NCBI GenBank assembly: GCA_020912385.1 | Contig: CP087207.1 | Coordinates: forward strand, 3,038,001-3,102,000 | Direction of reading: 5' to 3' | Origin: Neofusicoccum parvum | Lineage: Eukaryota > Ascomycota > Dothideomycetes > Botryosphaeriales > Botryosphaeriaceae | DNA length: 64,000 nt | Shown here: positions 1 to 12,027 of the stretch, one piece after another | How the letters are laid out: each line of letters opens with the position of its first letter | How positions within the stretch are numbered: position 1 is the stretch's first letter | The notes under the pieces: model-generated | Told to the model about the DNA's origin: nothing | Database searches by the model: none | The model's input: the letters and a program-made list of their open reading frames with translations, nothing else | Position numbers and translations under genes: made by a program

Positions 1-326
1 GGAAATGTAGTGTTTAGATGAAAGTAGATGGGCTAGCCTAGGTGGCACCCAGATGGTGGGAAAATGCAAGTGAAGAAGCCACGGAGCCAAGGAGATAGAT
101 TGAAGAGAGAGAAAATGGGAAAATGGAAATTGGATGTGCTGGCCAATGAATGCAGCTGCTTGCCCCTCTATCTTGGAGAAACTTTTCTCGTCCCAGTCTT
201 ACATTACTCCACCGAAAATGGACAGAGACTGAACCCTCGAAAAACACCGTGCTAGAAAAAAACGCTGACAATGAAGTGAAGAGAAATGAAAGAAGAGAAC
301 GCCGCCCGAACCCATGATGATCCTTT

Positions 327-2460
327 TTACCGACGGGCACCAGCCAGAATCTCCACGTCGTCGATGCCATAACCAAAATCAAGCAATAACGCCCTACCGT
401 CTTGGCTTGTAGCCACGATCCTTCGGTAATCGCTCTTGGCACTCAAAATCCAGCTAGTTGTCCAGTTGTCATATACAGAGATGTCCTCACCAGTCTCGTA
501 GTCATACACACGAATGCTCTGGTCGTAGCTCCCAGAGAGTACACGTCTGTTCGGCGTGTCCAGGAACAGCGAGCGCACCAGGCCGGTGTGACCGGTGAAC
601 TTCTTGACTACTTGACCGGTGTTGATGTCAAACTTGTAAACAGTCTGGTCGTTGCCCCCAGCAAGGACGTACTTGGCGTCATCGCTGAATTCAACGGCTG
701 CGAGTCCTCGGTCACCGCTCCTCAACTCCTTCACAAAGGCCTTGGTCTTGATGTTCCAGAGCATGGCAGCACCGTCGCCGCTAGCAGAGACCAGAAGGTC
801 TCCACGCATTTGCACAGCGTTGACAGGGCCGCGATGGCCACGGAGCTGCTTGAGGAGCTCGCCAGTGTTACGGTCCCAGATGCAGATGGAGTTGTCCTTG
901 CTGCATGAGATAATGTACCTGCTGTCAAAGCATACATCAAGAACACCGGCCTCATGTGCGTTCAGACGCCACTTCGGCTCCCATGTCTTGATATCCCAGA
1001 CAATGCAAGAACTGTCAGAGGAGCCAGTGACGACGATCTCGTCGTCAAATTGCAGGCAAAGGATGCTGGCCGAATGGTAGAAAGCTGGCTGGTGAAAGAT
1101 TGCGTGGCCTTCAGGAGTGCCGTTAACCGAATCAATGTTGCTTTGAGTATACTGGGTCTTCGTCTCAAGCCTCGGAGGGGTGTTCAGCTGTGGCCGAGCC
1201 TCCGGGCCTCCAATCACCTTCAAGCACTTGTACGTCTTCAGGTCCCACACGCGGATGGTGCGATCGCGCGAGCCGGTGATGATCTTATCCTCGTCGAATT
1301 GGCAGCAGTACACGCTGTCGGTGTGGCCGTTGAAATAGACGGCTGCTGGGTTGGACGACTTCCATCGGCGCTCAATGGTCTTCCGGATGTGGTACATCAT
1401 CTTCCAGTCCTGGTACGGCTGCGAGGTGCCGGCGCCGACGCCGCCCATCTGGAGTGGCGGCGGCTCCACGTGGATTTGTTGTTCGTATTGGCGGTTGAAA
1501 ACAACTCGCCACACGTGGCGCGACGAGGCGGGCACGTACCAGGCCCTGGAAACGCGCTCGCAGACGGCAAGGGACGGGGCATCGAGAAATGAAAAGACGT
1601 GCTCGGACAGCTCGCGGGGGAAGCGCTGGACAAAGTCTGATGGGTGGTGTCAGCATGAGGGTAATCTGAGCAAATTGCAGGGGGAACGTACCCATCCGCG
1701 GCGGCTGTGCCACCAGCTGGCCCTGGTCATCTCCGATAACACTGTCCGTCTCGGACATCTGACCACATGGTGAGACCTTGGAGCGGCTCCGCGAGTGGAG
1801 GCTCAGGTTCATGGCGTTGAGCTGGTTGGCCGAGTCACGGGCGGCCTGGCCGGCTTGGTGGTCGATGTAGGGCGGGCCCAGCGACGGCGGCGGGAGGGGA
1901 TTCCAGCGGTCGTTGGCAGGGCCAGAGACAGCAGGGCGGCGGAACTTCTTCAAGGAGCGGCGCGCGCTAGCCCATCGCTTGGGAGCCGTGTGCTTGGAGG
2001 AGACGGAGGGTTGTTGGAGAGGAGACGAGGAGGCGAGCGACTCGGCGTCGGCGTCCGAAGGGGGATTCGCGAATGACGGCGAGCGCTGTGGGCGCATGTC
2101 GACGGGAGCGTCCTGGCTGCGGCTGGGACCGGCGGCGGGCACCTGAGCCGCAGGGCGGCGGTGGATGAGGTCGCGGACGGTGCTGAGGGCGAGCTCGATG
2201 TTGTGCAGCGTGGACTGGCGGCGGTGGCTCTCGGCGCGGGTGGTATCGTGCGACAGCTTGGCCTCCTTCTCAGCACCAGCATGGTGCGTGTGGCGCCATG
2301 CAGCGTTGTCCTGGTCGGTGTCGTGGGGCCCAAAGACCTGGCTCTGCGTGCGCTTGGGCGGGCGCGGGATGGTGTTGTTGTCCAGCTCGGCAGGCGTGTC
2401 GGGCGACGGGACGGCGGTCTTGGGGCGGAAGGACAGGGTGGAGCGGCGGCGCTGGACCAT
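327..2460 (-). CDS. F-box and WD40 repeat protein (SCF substrate adaptor)
   Basis: Two exons, 2460-1692 and 1636-327, with a 55-nt GT-AG intron; 692 aa. The junction restores an F-box at about residues 257-300 (begins DFVQRFPRELSEHVFSFLDA). This is followed by about seven WD40 blades with motifs such as GSRDRTIRVWDL and GSYDQSIRVYDY. The first 255 residues are Ser/Pro/Arg-rich and probably disordered. The start at 2460 was chosen for its strong context (GCCATGG); an ATG 18 nt upstream is the alternative. Known for the family: the F-box binds Skp1 and the beta-propeller presents phosphorylated substrates to the Cul1 ubiquitin ligase (Met30, Cdc4, Pop1 type). The substrate cannot be told from the sequence, so no symbol is given. 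The gene is divergent from the DUF7704 gene across about 730 bp. Confidence 0.9.
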
Positions 2461-3191
2461 GGCGGATATTTGTAGCACGAGAGCTGGTACGGCCCGGGCT
2501 CGCTGAATGAGCGACTGTGGGCGAGGGTGAGCCGGGGAGGAAGGAGCGCTGGGCTGGGGCGTCAGAAGGAACGGCGCGGAGGCGTGAGGGCGCCGGGCTC
2601 GCGGGGCCGGGAGGGAGGGCAGCTGGGGACGGATGGGAGGGAGAGCAGCGAGCGTGGGGAGCGGGCGAGGCGTGAAGTGATTTTATTGTGGGCGAGGGCG
2701 GTGGGTGAGAAAGAGTGGTGAGGGCGCCGTAGGGCCAGCCAGCAGCGATCGCTTTCGTCCAGCAGCAACCTGCAACCCGACAACCCCGGCGCCCCCTTCC
2801 GGGGCGACGCCACACGGGCCCCGTCTAGCCTGCTCGGCGGCCTCAAACTCGCTATTCCGCACGTCATGCACCAGCGCCGCGCCGTCTCCGAAAACAGCCC
2901 GCAAATGGGCTCGCTCTTCTGCGCGCTGCCGCCGCCGCCGCCGCCGCTCACGCTCACGCTCACGCTCACGCCCGCGCCCACGCCCATCCCCAGCGCCCGG
3001 CACCGCCGCTGTAGCCTGCACCCACGCTCTCGCACCCACGCGCTGCTGCTCAGCCGCGCCCGCGCCACTGCCACGCCGCCGCCGCTCACCGCCCGCCCTG
3101 CAGCGCGCGGAATCTGCGCTTGCGCCCTTGGCCGTGCTGGACGGCTGGCCCCAGGCCTTCTGTCCGCGCTGCCACTGCGTTCCAGCGCAGC
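2461..3191. other. divergent promoter region, GC-rich
   Basis: Sequence between two divergent starts (F-box/WD40 on minus, DUF7704 on plus). It is very GC-rich, with purine/pyrimidine-skewed patches near 2600-2720, and holds the short tandem repeats at 2928-2970. Long frames on both strands here look like composition artefacts. Confidence 0.5.
2928..2970. repeat. GCC trinucleotide run followed by four CTCACG hexamers
   Basis: A perfect GCC/CCG run (2928-2947) passes directly into four perfect copies of CTCACG (2947-2970), about 220 bp upstream of the DUF7704 start. It is a simple-sequence repeat in a promoter or leader region. Confidence 0.9.
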
Positions 3192-3650
3192 ATGGCTCGG
3201 TCCGACTCGCGCTCGCGGATTCCGGCTCCTTACAGGGCCTTCTTCCTCTTCCTCGAGCCCGCCAGCGCCCTCGTCGGCGCCTACTATGCGCATTTCTGCC
3301 CGGCAATCTATCTCCAGCTGACGCACAGCCCGTCCGCTCCCGCGCCCGCGCAGCCCGTGCCGACGGCCACCCGCGTCGTGCTCTCGCAGCTCGCGAACCT
3401 GTATCTGCTGTTCGCCGTCAATGAGGCCGTGGTCCTGCGCGCTACCGCCGATCTGCGCGTCTGGCGCGCCCTGCTCTGCGCCCTGCTGCTGGCCGACTTT
3501 GGTCACCTGTACAGCGTGGCCGCTTTGGGCCCCGACGTCTACTGGGACGTCGCCCGCTGGAATGCAATAGACTGGGGCAACGTCGCCTTTGTTTACCTCG
3601 GAGCCTCGATGCGCATGGCATTCTTGAGCGGAATTGGCCTTGCGCATTAG
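3192..3650 (+). CDS. DUF7704-type small integral membrane protein
   Basis: Single exon, 152 aa. Four hydrophobic segments are visible: around YRAFFLFLEPASALVGAYY, ANLYLLFAVNEAVVL, ALLCALLLADFGHLYSVAAL and VAFVYLGASMRMAFLSGIGL. The pattern and length (about 150 aa, short basic N-terminus) fit the fungal DUF7704 family, whose function is unknown. An in-frame ATG exists at 3120. The start at 3192 was preferred because it gives the usual short MARSDSRSRIP-like lead before the first helix. It is probably in an internal or plasma membrane; no signal peptide cleavage site is obvious. Confidence 0.75.
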   Translation: MARSDSRSRIPAPYRAFFLFLEPASALVGAYYAHFCPAIYLQLTHSPSAPAPAQPVPTATRVVLSQLANLYLLFAVNEAVVLRATADLRVWRALLCALLLADFGHLYSVAALGPDVYWDVARWNAIDWGNVAFVYLGASMRMAFLSGIGLAH

Positions 3651-5085
3651 TTGCCTGCAATCTTCCATGGTGCTGCCCCCTCATTTCCACCATGCCCTCC
3701 CTGTCTTCCGCCGTCCCTTTGACGACAGGACCCATGGAACCCGTGGTGCGGACCCGGCTGGAACAGGAAATACGTGGCTTCGCACCCCGATAAACGCCAT
3801 GCTGCCCTCTGAGACCACGGTTGCACGAGACGCCGTCTGCCTAGCTCCTGCAGCGCGGGGTAGTCGCGGTCTGGCTCTGCTTCAGAACAATCCCGTCTCC
3901 GCTCTCCAAAGCGACGAAAGTCGAACGTACGATCGCTGTCAGATCGTCGACTGCCCGATTCGGCCTGCAGATCGTTCGTCTGGCTGTGTTCAGGAGCTCG
4001 TTTGGCGTCTGCTCTGACTCGCTTCCGATTCCCCCCGGCGGTGATGCCGATGTTCGGATGCGGCAAATCTCCACCTTGACCTCTCGATGACGCCTGTCCG
4101 ATTACGCCGACCCCACAATCCTTGGAGCCAATTTTGACTGCACCTCGCAATGGGTCGTCGCTTGGGCTGGTCCTTGACGAAATCTGCCACTTTGGGCTTC
4201 TTGTGCCCCCCCGTGAACCGCCAGTATCTTGCTCTCTGCCGCAATAGGAAGTTTTTGTCGTGGGCTCGAGCTAGCATCCTCATTTCAACGAGAAACGTGT
4301 CTTAGACGGCATGTCAAGAGTGCTTCCCTCGGAGATGATAAATAGTAGTGTACCTAGGTCCTGATCTTTCTTTTGTGAAAAGAACGAATAACTTCAATTT
4401 CCACTTTCTGGCGCGGCGATAATATGAAAAGCCGACGGATGAATTCTTGGCCTATGGTGATCATGTTCTCACCTGCATTACATGTCTGGACAGTGCATGT
4501 ACTTATCCTTGCTACCGCATATCATACAGCCGTCGTACCATCGCCATCGTAGCCTCTACCAAAATAGTAGCAGCTTACTGTCAGCCCGTCCTCCGCCTCG
4601 GCCTCCGGTGCGGACTTTCACACAGGGCCCCCACTACCACGGCCACCACTCCAAGCTTAAGCCTAGGTGGTTAAGCTACGCACTGGGCGCTCCTTGCCGC
4701 TTCAATCGAATCACCCCATACTAACATTTCGAGGTCTTTGACCTAATTTAGCAAACTCTAATAACACTTCTGACGACCTTTTGGCATACGCTAAAACGCC
4801 TACTGCGTAGATAACCTGATTTTTGTGGCTACGACACCATAAGCTGTAAGCACAGATTACCGCTAGTCAACATTTTCATTTACGTGGTGGAGAGCGGGTG
4901 GAGGTGTATGCACACTGGCGCCTGTCAGCGGCCCACTCGACGTGATTAAGTTTACTTCAGTATTATGACAATATCTATGGTATTACACAAATCATGCGCA
5001 AAAGCATGGGCAGTCTGGTCCTCGTTCTCTGCAACAATAACCATAGATTAAAAATCCTTAAACTCAACCAACTGGTAACCTTCCA
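3651..5085. other. intergenic, no gene recognised
   Basis: About 1.4 kb between the DUF7704 stop and the 3' end of the kinase gene. GC falls from about 4300 onward and stays low to 5085. No frame here has recognisable domain content or a convincing splice structure. Confidence 0.5.
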
Positions 5086-7864
5086 CTAAACATCACCATC
5101 CTCTCTCTTTCTCTTTGCCCGGCGCGGCATAAGAGGACCGCCGCTATCTCCACTATCATCACTACTAGAAGTCATAGTAGTCGTAGGGCTTCTGTAGCTT
5201 GAAATGTCAGCCGGCCTGAAACGAGTGAGAAATTCCCGCCGACGGAGATCACGCCAGGCGTTCAGCTTCTGTTGCTTATATCGGAATATCATAGCCTGGT
5301 CGACTCCAGACAAGTTCTCCACGGAGTCCACCGCATCTCCTCTGTCCATGACGCAGACCAACCCTGCTCTTTTTTCCACAACGAGGCCTCCATTGTCTTG
5401 AATATCGGAGCTCGAGTCCCATTCTTCAGGTTGATTCTCATCTGCATCGTTCGGCTTGATATCTAGGTCCGTTATGGCGTCGTGCAGCATGTCTCGGAGC
5501 GTTTGTATCGAGGGACGATCATTTGGGTCCCATTCCAAACACCTGCGGAGTATGTGGGCAAGCTTGAGCTCCCACCGGCTCTCAAGCTTGAAGACCTTCC
5601 TTTCTTTTGTGACTCTGTTACGCAAGAGCCAGTTCGCATCCCAAGACTCAAGCTCCCACAGGTCGACCCAGTGAGCTTTTTTGGCTCCTAGCGTCAGTAA
5701 CTCTTCATGAGCTAACCACTCATCAAAATTTTGTTCTTTTTGCCCATGTTCGCGGAGCACGTCGTTGAAATCCGCATGTGCCGCATACAATTCGGCCTCG
5801 ACGTGTTCATAGTCCCTCTGAGGTAAGACGCGGAAGTGGCCATGACGCTCATCGTTCTTACTTTCCTGTGCATCGTCGTCCCACTTCTTCGTATCGGCCC
5901 AAAAGCCTGGATATCGACCTTGCCACATCTCAAAGATTGAAGTCGCGATTGCGAAGACGTTAGTGCGGTCCGAAAGCTTTTTGGTGTAGCGGCTTTTGAG
6001 AGGACGATGAAAATTTTGTTCCTGTGTGAAGTGTGAGATATTGGCACTTGCAACCGATTTTCTGCTGCAACGTTATTCGTCGGGAAATGCTACTTACAGG
6101 TGCCATATAAGTAAGAGTCCCACGGCCAGCATAGTTTTCGGGGTTGTAAGGGTCATCGGCATACGCCTCAAACGACATCCCAAAGTCTGCTATCACAGGT
6201 GTTGGGAACTAAATACGAAATGAAATCTAGTCAGCGACGCGTTCCTCTTTCGTCTTCACACAGAGTACAATCATTCTCACCATGTCCCATTTCTTCATCT
6301 CATCCCAATCGGCCAGGCCCAGGAACACATTCCCGGGCTTGATATCTCGATGCACAATGGGCACCCAGCCTTCTCGTCTCCCATCATTTTTACTTGACTC
6401 CTCGTGCGCGGGTCTGTGTTCTCCCCACCACCCACGGTCCAGAGCCAGACATGCCTCAGCCATGGCCAGAAACGCGTAAAACATGAACTCGTGTGGGATC
6501 TCATAATCGTCTTCCCACTCTGGGTTTCTGTTATTCATTCTCATCAGATCCGACAGGTTATGCCCCGGCATAAACACAAGGTAAAGCCGCGTCCGACGCT
6601 GCTCCAGGTTGAGGCGGTAGCCGCGGGAGGGTACGAGGTACGGACAGGCCGGTTTGATCTTCTTGAAGTGTTCGTGCATCCATATCTCGATAGGCAAGCC
6701 ATCGCGCCAATTAAGCGGGTTGATCCAGTCCGGTGTGCTGAGCGCTCCCTCGTCCTTGACAGCAACGCTCTGAACCATCGCACACGCAACCGTCAGCCCT
6801 CTACTTTACAAATAGCAGGGGGAAGAGGCGTTACTCACATCCAATATGTCCCCTGTCGTCTCATCCCTCTTCCGCCATAAACCAACCGTCCCGTAACCTC
6901 CCTCCCCGAGAAACCTTTGGAATCTCCACAATCCACCCTCGTGCTTCCCCGGCTTCCCATCGTCCACTCCTTCGATACTACCATAGATCATCCTCTCGTA
7001 CTTGAGCGCCACGTTCCGTCCCTCCGCGTAATTGTTCAGTTCCATGAAAGTTCTCCATTGATCAGCAGAGTTTTGTTCACCCTCGTGGTATCGAATAGCG
7101 GCGTGAGGTTCTTGCCCGAAGACCTCAACCTCCTCTCGAAAGCCCGTCGGGTCGGTGCCGGGCGGGATAGGGTCGGCCACGGGGAGGTGGGCAAGGTTGG
7201 GCCAGTGACCAGGCGCAGCGACCTTGCGGCGCAGGGCAGCGAGCTCGGCATTCATGCTCTCCAGGCGGCCGCTGTCCCGCAGACTACCAGGATCGGAGGG
7301 CGTGGCGGCGGCGTCGGCAGCCAGCGTGTCTCTCTGGGCTTCGATGGCTTCGCTTTCGGCTCGCAGAGCGTCTTCCTCGGCGGTCATGGTGTCCTTATGG
7401 TTGCGTATGTCGTCTCTTTCCTTTCGAACGGCGTTAAGCTCGTTATGGAGGGCCTGGAGCTGGGTCGTTGGGATTGTGGTGTTTGGATTGGGAGGAGGTT
7501 GAGGCCAATTCGCTGCATCTTCTCTGAAGGCTCTAGCCCGGTCCTTGAACCCTACTCTCCGTCTGATGGTATCATCGGGCGGCGCGTTCACCGGGAGCGT
7601 CCATGGGAAGTCCGGTCTGTAGGTATCTGAACTGTATTTGAACTTTTCGTCTTGAGGGACTATTTCGTTCCACATGAAGGTGAGACAGGATTGAACTTCG
7701 ACTAAGGTAGTTTATCGATGTGGTTAGAGAATCTTTCTTTCTGGCTTGCTCATTTTGCACCTACCTGGAGTCCAGCCTGGCCTTTGGGCCTGAACGTAGC
7801 CCTCGTGTACATTTCTGAAGTTTTTTATTTCATTTCCCGTTAACGTGCGCCTCCGTGGTGCCAT
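5086..7864 (-). CDS. protein kinase with N-terminal coiled coil
   Basis: Five exons: 7864-7765, 7701-6839, 6769-6281, 6208-6098 and 6021-5086; all introns (63-76 nt) are GT-AG; 832 aa. The kinase core looks catalytically complete: Gly-rich loop GEGGYGTVG near residue 298, VAVK lysine near 326, HRDIKPGN near 461, ADFG near 491, and MAPEQ created by joining exons 4 and 5. Residues about 100-175 are rich in Glu, Arg and Ala heptads (KERDDIRNHKDTMTAEEDAL region), typical of a coiled coil. The C-terminus ends in a Ser-rich tract and a basic RRAKRKRE motif, a possible nuclear signal. Exon 1 was found because the spliced frame runs on from the next exon (…GWTP|VEVQ…) and its ATG has good context. 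It resembles kinases that are expanded in filamentous ascomycetes; substrate and pathway are unknown. Confidence 0.8.
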
Positions 7865-9171
7865 CCTTGTATGAGCTGGGTCTCCCTCTGACAGCTTTCG
7901 ATCTGGGATTTATGCGTGCAAGGTTTCCGCAGTGAGTAATAAATGAGCTCGTGGTCAAAACCTGAGGATGGGGAAGAGTTTGGCTTTGGAGCCCATTTCT
8001 TTACAAAATATTGCTGCTCTTGAGAGCCTCTTTGTTAGAGCTTACCTTGTTAACCGCACGGCTGCATTGGGTAGTGTCCGACGGAAAGGGAAGTCGTTGG
8101 ACTACCAACAAAGGAATGAATGAAAGAGAATAATGTTATGCGAAAATATACAGGGCAACTTGAAGCTGTTAAAGGAGTCTTTCTTTCCGCGTGAGGCCAG
8201 TACGACCTCTTTATTGGACAGAGGGAACCCAGCCGTAGATGAAGTAATCTCTCAGAACTTCGCAGCTCATCTTCGACGTCAGGAATCTCCTGCGGCTAGT
8301 GCTGAGACGTCCGTTTCATGACACTTACAGCTTTAGCTTCCCCGATGGTGAGTTGTTTGCTGTGTCGCATTCTTGTTTGTGATGCCGATACAACATGACG
8401 AGAACAAGGAGTGCTTCATTCAGATGCTTCGGAATCGAGTCCAACAAAGGGGTTATTGGATGCCAGGCATTCAGTGCGGATTAATGGCTGAAGGTGGGTG
8501 CTTGCAGACAACTAGAGCTTGATCTCACTTACATCTGGATCCAAAATTTCAACGAAAAGGATAGACAAAAATACCGCGAAAGCCAAGACCAGATAGTTTG
8601 TTCAGCACATACATTTGTGCGGGTGGTCAGCGGAATCAGATGATCAGGGTGTAATTGAGGCGCTTGACATTTTTGTCGAACTTGGTTCCATCTGTGGGGG
8701 TCGCTGGAAAGGGAAGATTGGAGACGAGGTAGTAAAGTATAAGAGCGATCTACGCGCGGAACACGACAGACATAAGTGGGAGAGGGATGTAGTAAAATCG
8801 GGAGCCCGGCAGTTCAAGTTACGGCAGAGCGTGCGGCGATTTCAACGAGTGCGGTCACACAATCGCTCCAGCCTGCGGGACTTACTCAACGTGCCCCTCC
8901 CTCTAGAGCTGAGGTGGCTGATTCCCAGCTCCGATTCCCATGCCACTGCGGCATGGACGGATGGACAGCACGCGGAGGAGAGAATGGAGACGAGGCAGAC
9001 GAAGATGGGCGGCAAGCGCAGACGCTCAGGCCAAGCCTGGGGTGGGCGGGCCGACAATGATCCGCGCGTCGGCACAATCGCCCTCGTGAATTCGACAACG
9101 CAAAACTTCAACCGCGACGAGACGACTTCCCTTCTTCGACCGCACCTCCCGTCGAGCACCAACCCGCAACC
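7865..9171. other. divergent intergenic region, no gene recognised
   Basis: Lies between the divergent kinase (-) and eS7 (+) genes. Short frames at 8133-8321 and 8615-9187 have no domain content. The last 100 bp before 9172 are pyrimidine-rich, as expected of a ribosomal protein leader. Confidence 0.5.
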
Positions 9172-10011
9172 ATGTCGGCCGCCCTGAACAAGATCGCTCC
9201 CAACAGCCCCTCGAGGCAGAGCCCCTCCGAGATCGAGACCAGCATTGCCAATGCCCTCTACGACCTCGAGCAGAACATCCCGGACATGAAGGCGTCTCTG
9301 CGCCCTCTCCAGTTCGTGTCCGCCCGCGAGGTAAGATGAGACTGCGACACCCGCGCGCATGGCCCCAACGCCGGCGCCTCGCGACCCAATCGCACACGCA
9401 CACAACCGGATATCGTCGAGCCATGGCCAGACAAAGATATCGGCAGAAATCGAAGAGGCGGTGGGCACTGGGCAGCAACACATTGCTGACACCAGGACTC
9501 TTATAGATCGAGGTTGGCCACGGCAGGAAGGCGATTGTCATCTTCGTCCCTGTTCCCCTTCTCCAGGGCTGGCACAAGGTCCAGCAGCGGTAAGCAGCCT
9601 CGCACTGACCTCGCAAAACCACCGCAAAGCTAACGCGCCCGCAGCCTGACCCGCGAGCTCGAGAAGAAGTTCTCTGACCGCCACGTCCTGATCGTTGCTT
9701 CCCGCCGCATCCTGCCCCGCCCCAAGCGCTCCAACCGCTCGCGCACCAGCCAGACCCAGAAGCGTCCCCGCTCCCGGACTCTGACTGCCGTCCACGACGC
9801 CATCCTCCACGACCTCGTCTACCCTGTCGAGATCGTCGGCAAGCGCGTCCGCACCAGGGAGGACGGCTCCAAGATCCTCAAGATCATCCTCGACGAGAAG
9901 GAGCGCGGCGGTGTCGATTACAGGCTCGACACCTACTCCGAGGTCTACAAGCGCCTCACTGGCAAGGGCGTCAACTTCGAGTTCCCCCAGAGCAACGTCT
10001 CCGAGTACTAG
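9172..10011 (+). CDS. rps7: 40S ribosomal protein eS7
   Basis: Three exons: 9172-9330, 9507-9589 and 9645-10011; introns of 176 and 55 nt; 202 aa, the normal eS7 length. Family sequence is clear across the whole protein: an N-terminal helix ([19 protein letters not shown]), [15 protein letters not shown], the basic block around [13 protein letters not shown], and the C-terminal [15 protein letters not shown]. It is a structural component of the small ribosomal subunit, needed for 18S rRNA maturation in yeast. The start at 9172 (CAACCATGTC) gives the expected N-terminus. No frameshift or unusual residue was seen. Confidence 0.97.
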
Positions 10012-10311
10012 AGTATCGAGGGGGTGCAGGGAGTCGATGGTTTCAGCATGCTGGATGCATGATGGAGCATCATCAAAAATGGGCCGTTCTTCTGGAAAAT
10101 AGGGTCTGGTTCGGATAGTCTGGGAGTTCGCACGCCGCGCCGCATGCGGGCTGTGCTAGGATACCAATGGTTAAAAAAACGTTAACACCAGGCGGTCTAA
10201 GACTGTTCCCAATGCTCCAGGTGTGATAAACCCAGTACTTGTGATTTTTTTTTTTGGTGAATATCTTATGCTATGGGGTGTTCATCGAACGACTTGACGC
10301 CGTTTCTGCAC

Positions 10312-11231
10312 TCACTCGCGGTCCAATTCCGGGTAGTGGCGGTAGAGGCCCAGAGAATACTTCAAGCGCCTGTCACTGGCCAGATACTCTTTCAGACCCT
10401 TTTCTCCCTTGACTCCTGGGTAGAACTTCTCGAAGATCAGAGGGAACTCCTCTTTACGTGCTTCAAGTTCCTTGGGGAAAGCGAAGAGAAGCCTGCACAC
10501 GTCAGTCACCTTGGTTCAAGACCTACATTCTCTCGAGAATAGCGGGCGCGCCACATGCGCATGGTGTATGGCAGCCACTCGGCCTCGACAAGTCACTCAA
10601 GCACTCACCCGTCAACAACCTGCCACCACGTCGTGTCCGCGTACGACAGCTTGTCGCCTACGAGGTACTTCCCTTTGCCCAGCTCCTCGTTGCCCTTCAG
10701 CGTGCGCTCAAAGTAGCTGAAGTACTTCGGGATCCTGGTCTCGCGGAAGTCCTTGGCCCGCTTCTTGGCCTCGTCCTTCTGGTCCTCGTAGTACAGCGAC
10801 ACGGCGACGGGGTGGTGCGTGTCGTGCGTCTCGTTGCTCACGTCCAGCGCCGTCAGCATCAGCTGGTTCGCGTGTAGCACGTCCGGCTCGTCCGCCGGCG
10901 CCAGCCCGACCTTGGGCGCCAGGTACGTGATGATGTTGGGCGTCTGGTGGATCAGGAGGGCCTTGCCGTCCTTGCCGGCGCCGGGGACGCGCAGGGCCGG
11001 CGGCGCGAAGACGGGCGGGTTGCCGTCGTCGTCGCCGGTGCTGGAGCCGTCGATGACCGCGAGCACGGAGTTGTAGCCTTCTTTGCCCTTCTCCTTGGCC
11101 GTGTCGACGTAGGCGGCGCCGCTGGCTTCGAGCACCAGCCGGATGTACTCGCCGCGGCCCGGGATGCCGGGGTGGTAGAGGAGCTCGTAGGTGGGCTGCG
11201 TGCGCTGGCGCTTGGCTTCGGGAGCGGACAT
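10312..11231 (-). CDS. glutathione S-transferase-like protein
   Basis: Two exons, 11231-10609 and 10492-10312, with a 116-nt intron; 267 aa. The N-terminal thioredoxin-like half begins YELLYHPGIPGRGEYIRLVLE, typical of sigma/alpha-like GSTs. The proline after an Ile/Thr-rich strand and QTPNIITYLA form the glutathione-side loop. The C-terminal helical half includes YFSYFERTLKGN and YADTTWWQVVDG. A polar insert (GSSTGDDDGNPP) lies between strands. The start at 11231 was chosen as the canonical GST start; the frame stays open to an ATG at 11612, which would add 127 residues ending RPYSSASSANST and could be a mitochondrial presequence. Known activity: glutathione conjugation or isomerisation; the substrate cannot be predicted. 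Confidence 0.85.
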
Positions 11232-12027
11232 TGTGGAGTTGGCGGAGCTTGCGGAGGAGTACGGGCGTTGGTGAGCAGCGAGACGGCCTGTGTCGGGGTT
11301 GACGGATGCGTGGATGAAAGTGGAGCCTGGATACTCAGGAGACAAGCTAGAAGTGATGTTCGGAGAGCAATTGGCCCCGTGAGAAGCGCTGGCGAGGGGA
11401 AGCACGGAGAGGAGCACGGCGGAATGGAGGGGCCGCGAGGTACTTGAGGGGCGGAGAAAGCAGGCGGCTGGGACAGGTGAGGTGGGGAAGGGTCTATTTA
11501 CTCCATTCTGTGACGTCAACCGGTCCGTCGAGAGGCGCGCTGCGTTCCGTCCGGAGTGAGACAGGCGCTGCTGGAGCTTGGGTGCATGCATGTGCTGGGG
11601 CGGGCGACTCATGGCGGGGAGCTGTCGCCTCGCCTCCTTGCTGCTGCGCTGACTGAGCGTTGGGGGCGGCGGGTAGGGCTTACACCCACGCTGGACAGCG
11701 CTGCTGCAGCCTGTGGCCCCGCACCGGTGACAGCTCAGCTGGGCTGAGGACTGGACAAGCAGGCCGCCGTTAAAGACAGTTGGGGTGCTCCAGAAACGAT
11801 CCCCGGGCCTGACTCGTGCAGTTTGGCTGGTGCGTGATTGACGGTCTTAGCGCTCCCACGGACGGGTCGCGCGCGCGCGTTTCACCTCACTTTTGGGAAA
11901 TTCAATTATAAGCTTGCCAACCTCCAGTCTGCCGACCCAGCTGCGCCGCCTGCTCCACAACCCTCCCGCAAACCAAGCCCCAACGCGCGCCCTCGCTTAC
12001 GGCCCTCCGCAGGCTCCCACCGACGGC
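11232..12027. other. divergent promoter region between GST-like and CCCH genes
   Basis: About 0.8 kb. The half nearest the GST gene stays open in the GST frame to 11612 (see that entry). The rest shows no gene. The leader before 12028 is pyrimidine- and CCA-rich. Confidence 0.5.

Noticed and set aside
1..326. Small frames on both strands at the left window edge
   Set aside because: They lie in the 3' flank of the F-box/WD40 gene and show no coding signal.
402..1592. Long plus-strand frames (402-908, 954-1592) opposite the F-box/WD40 gene
   Set aside because: They mirror a clear WD40 coding sequence and have no domain content.
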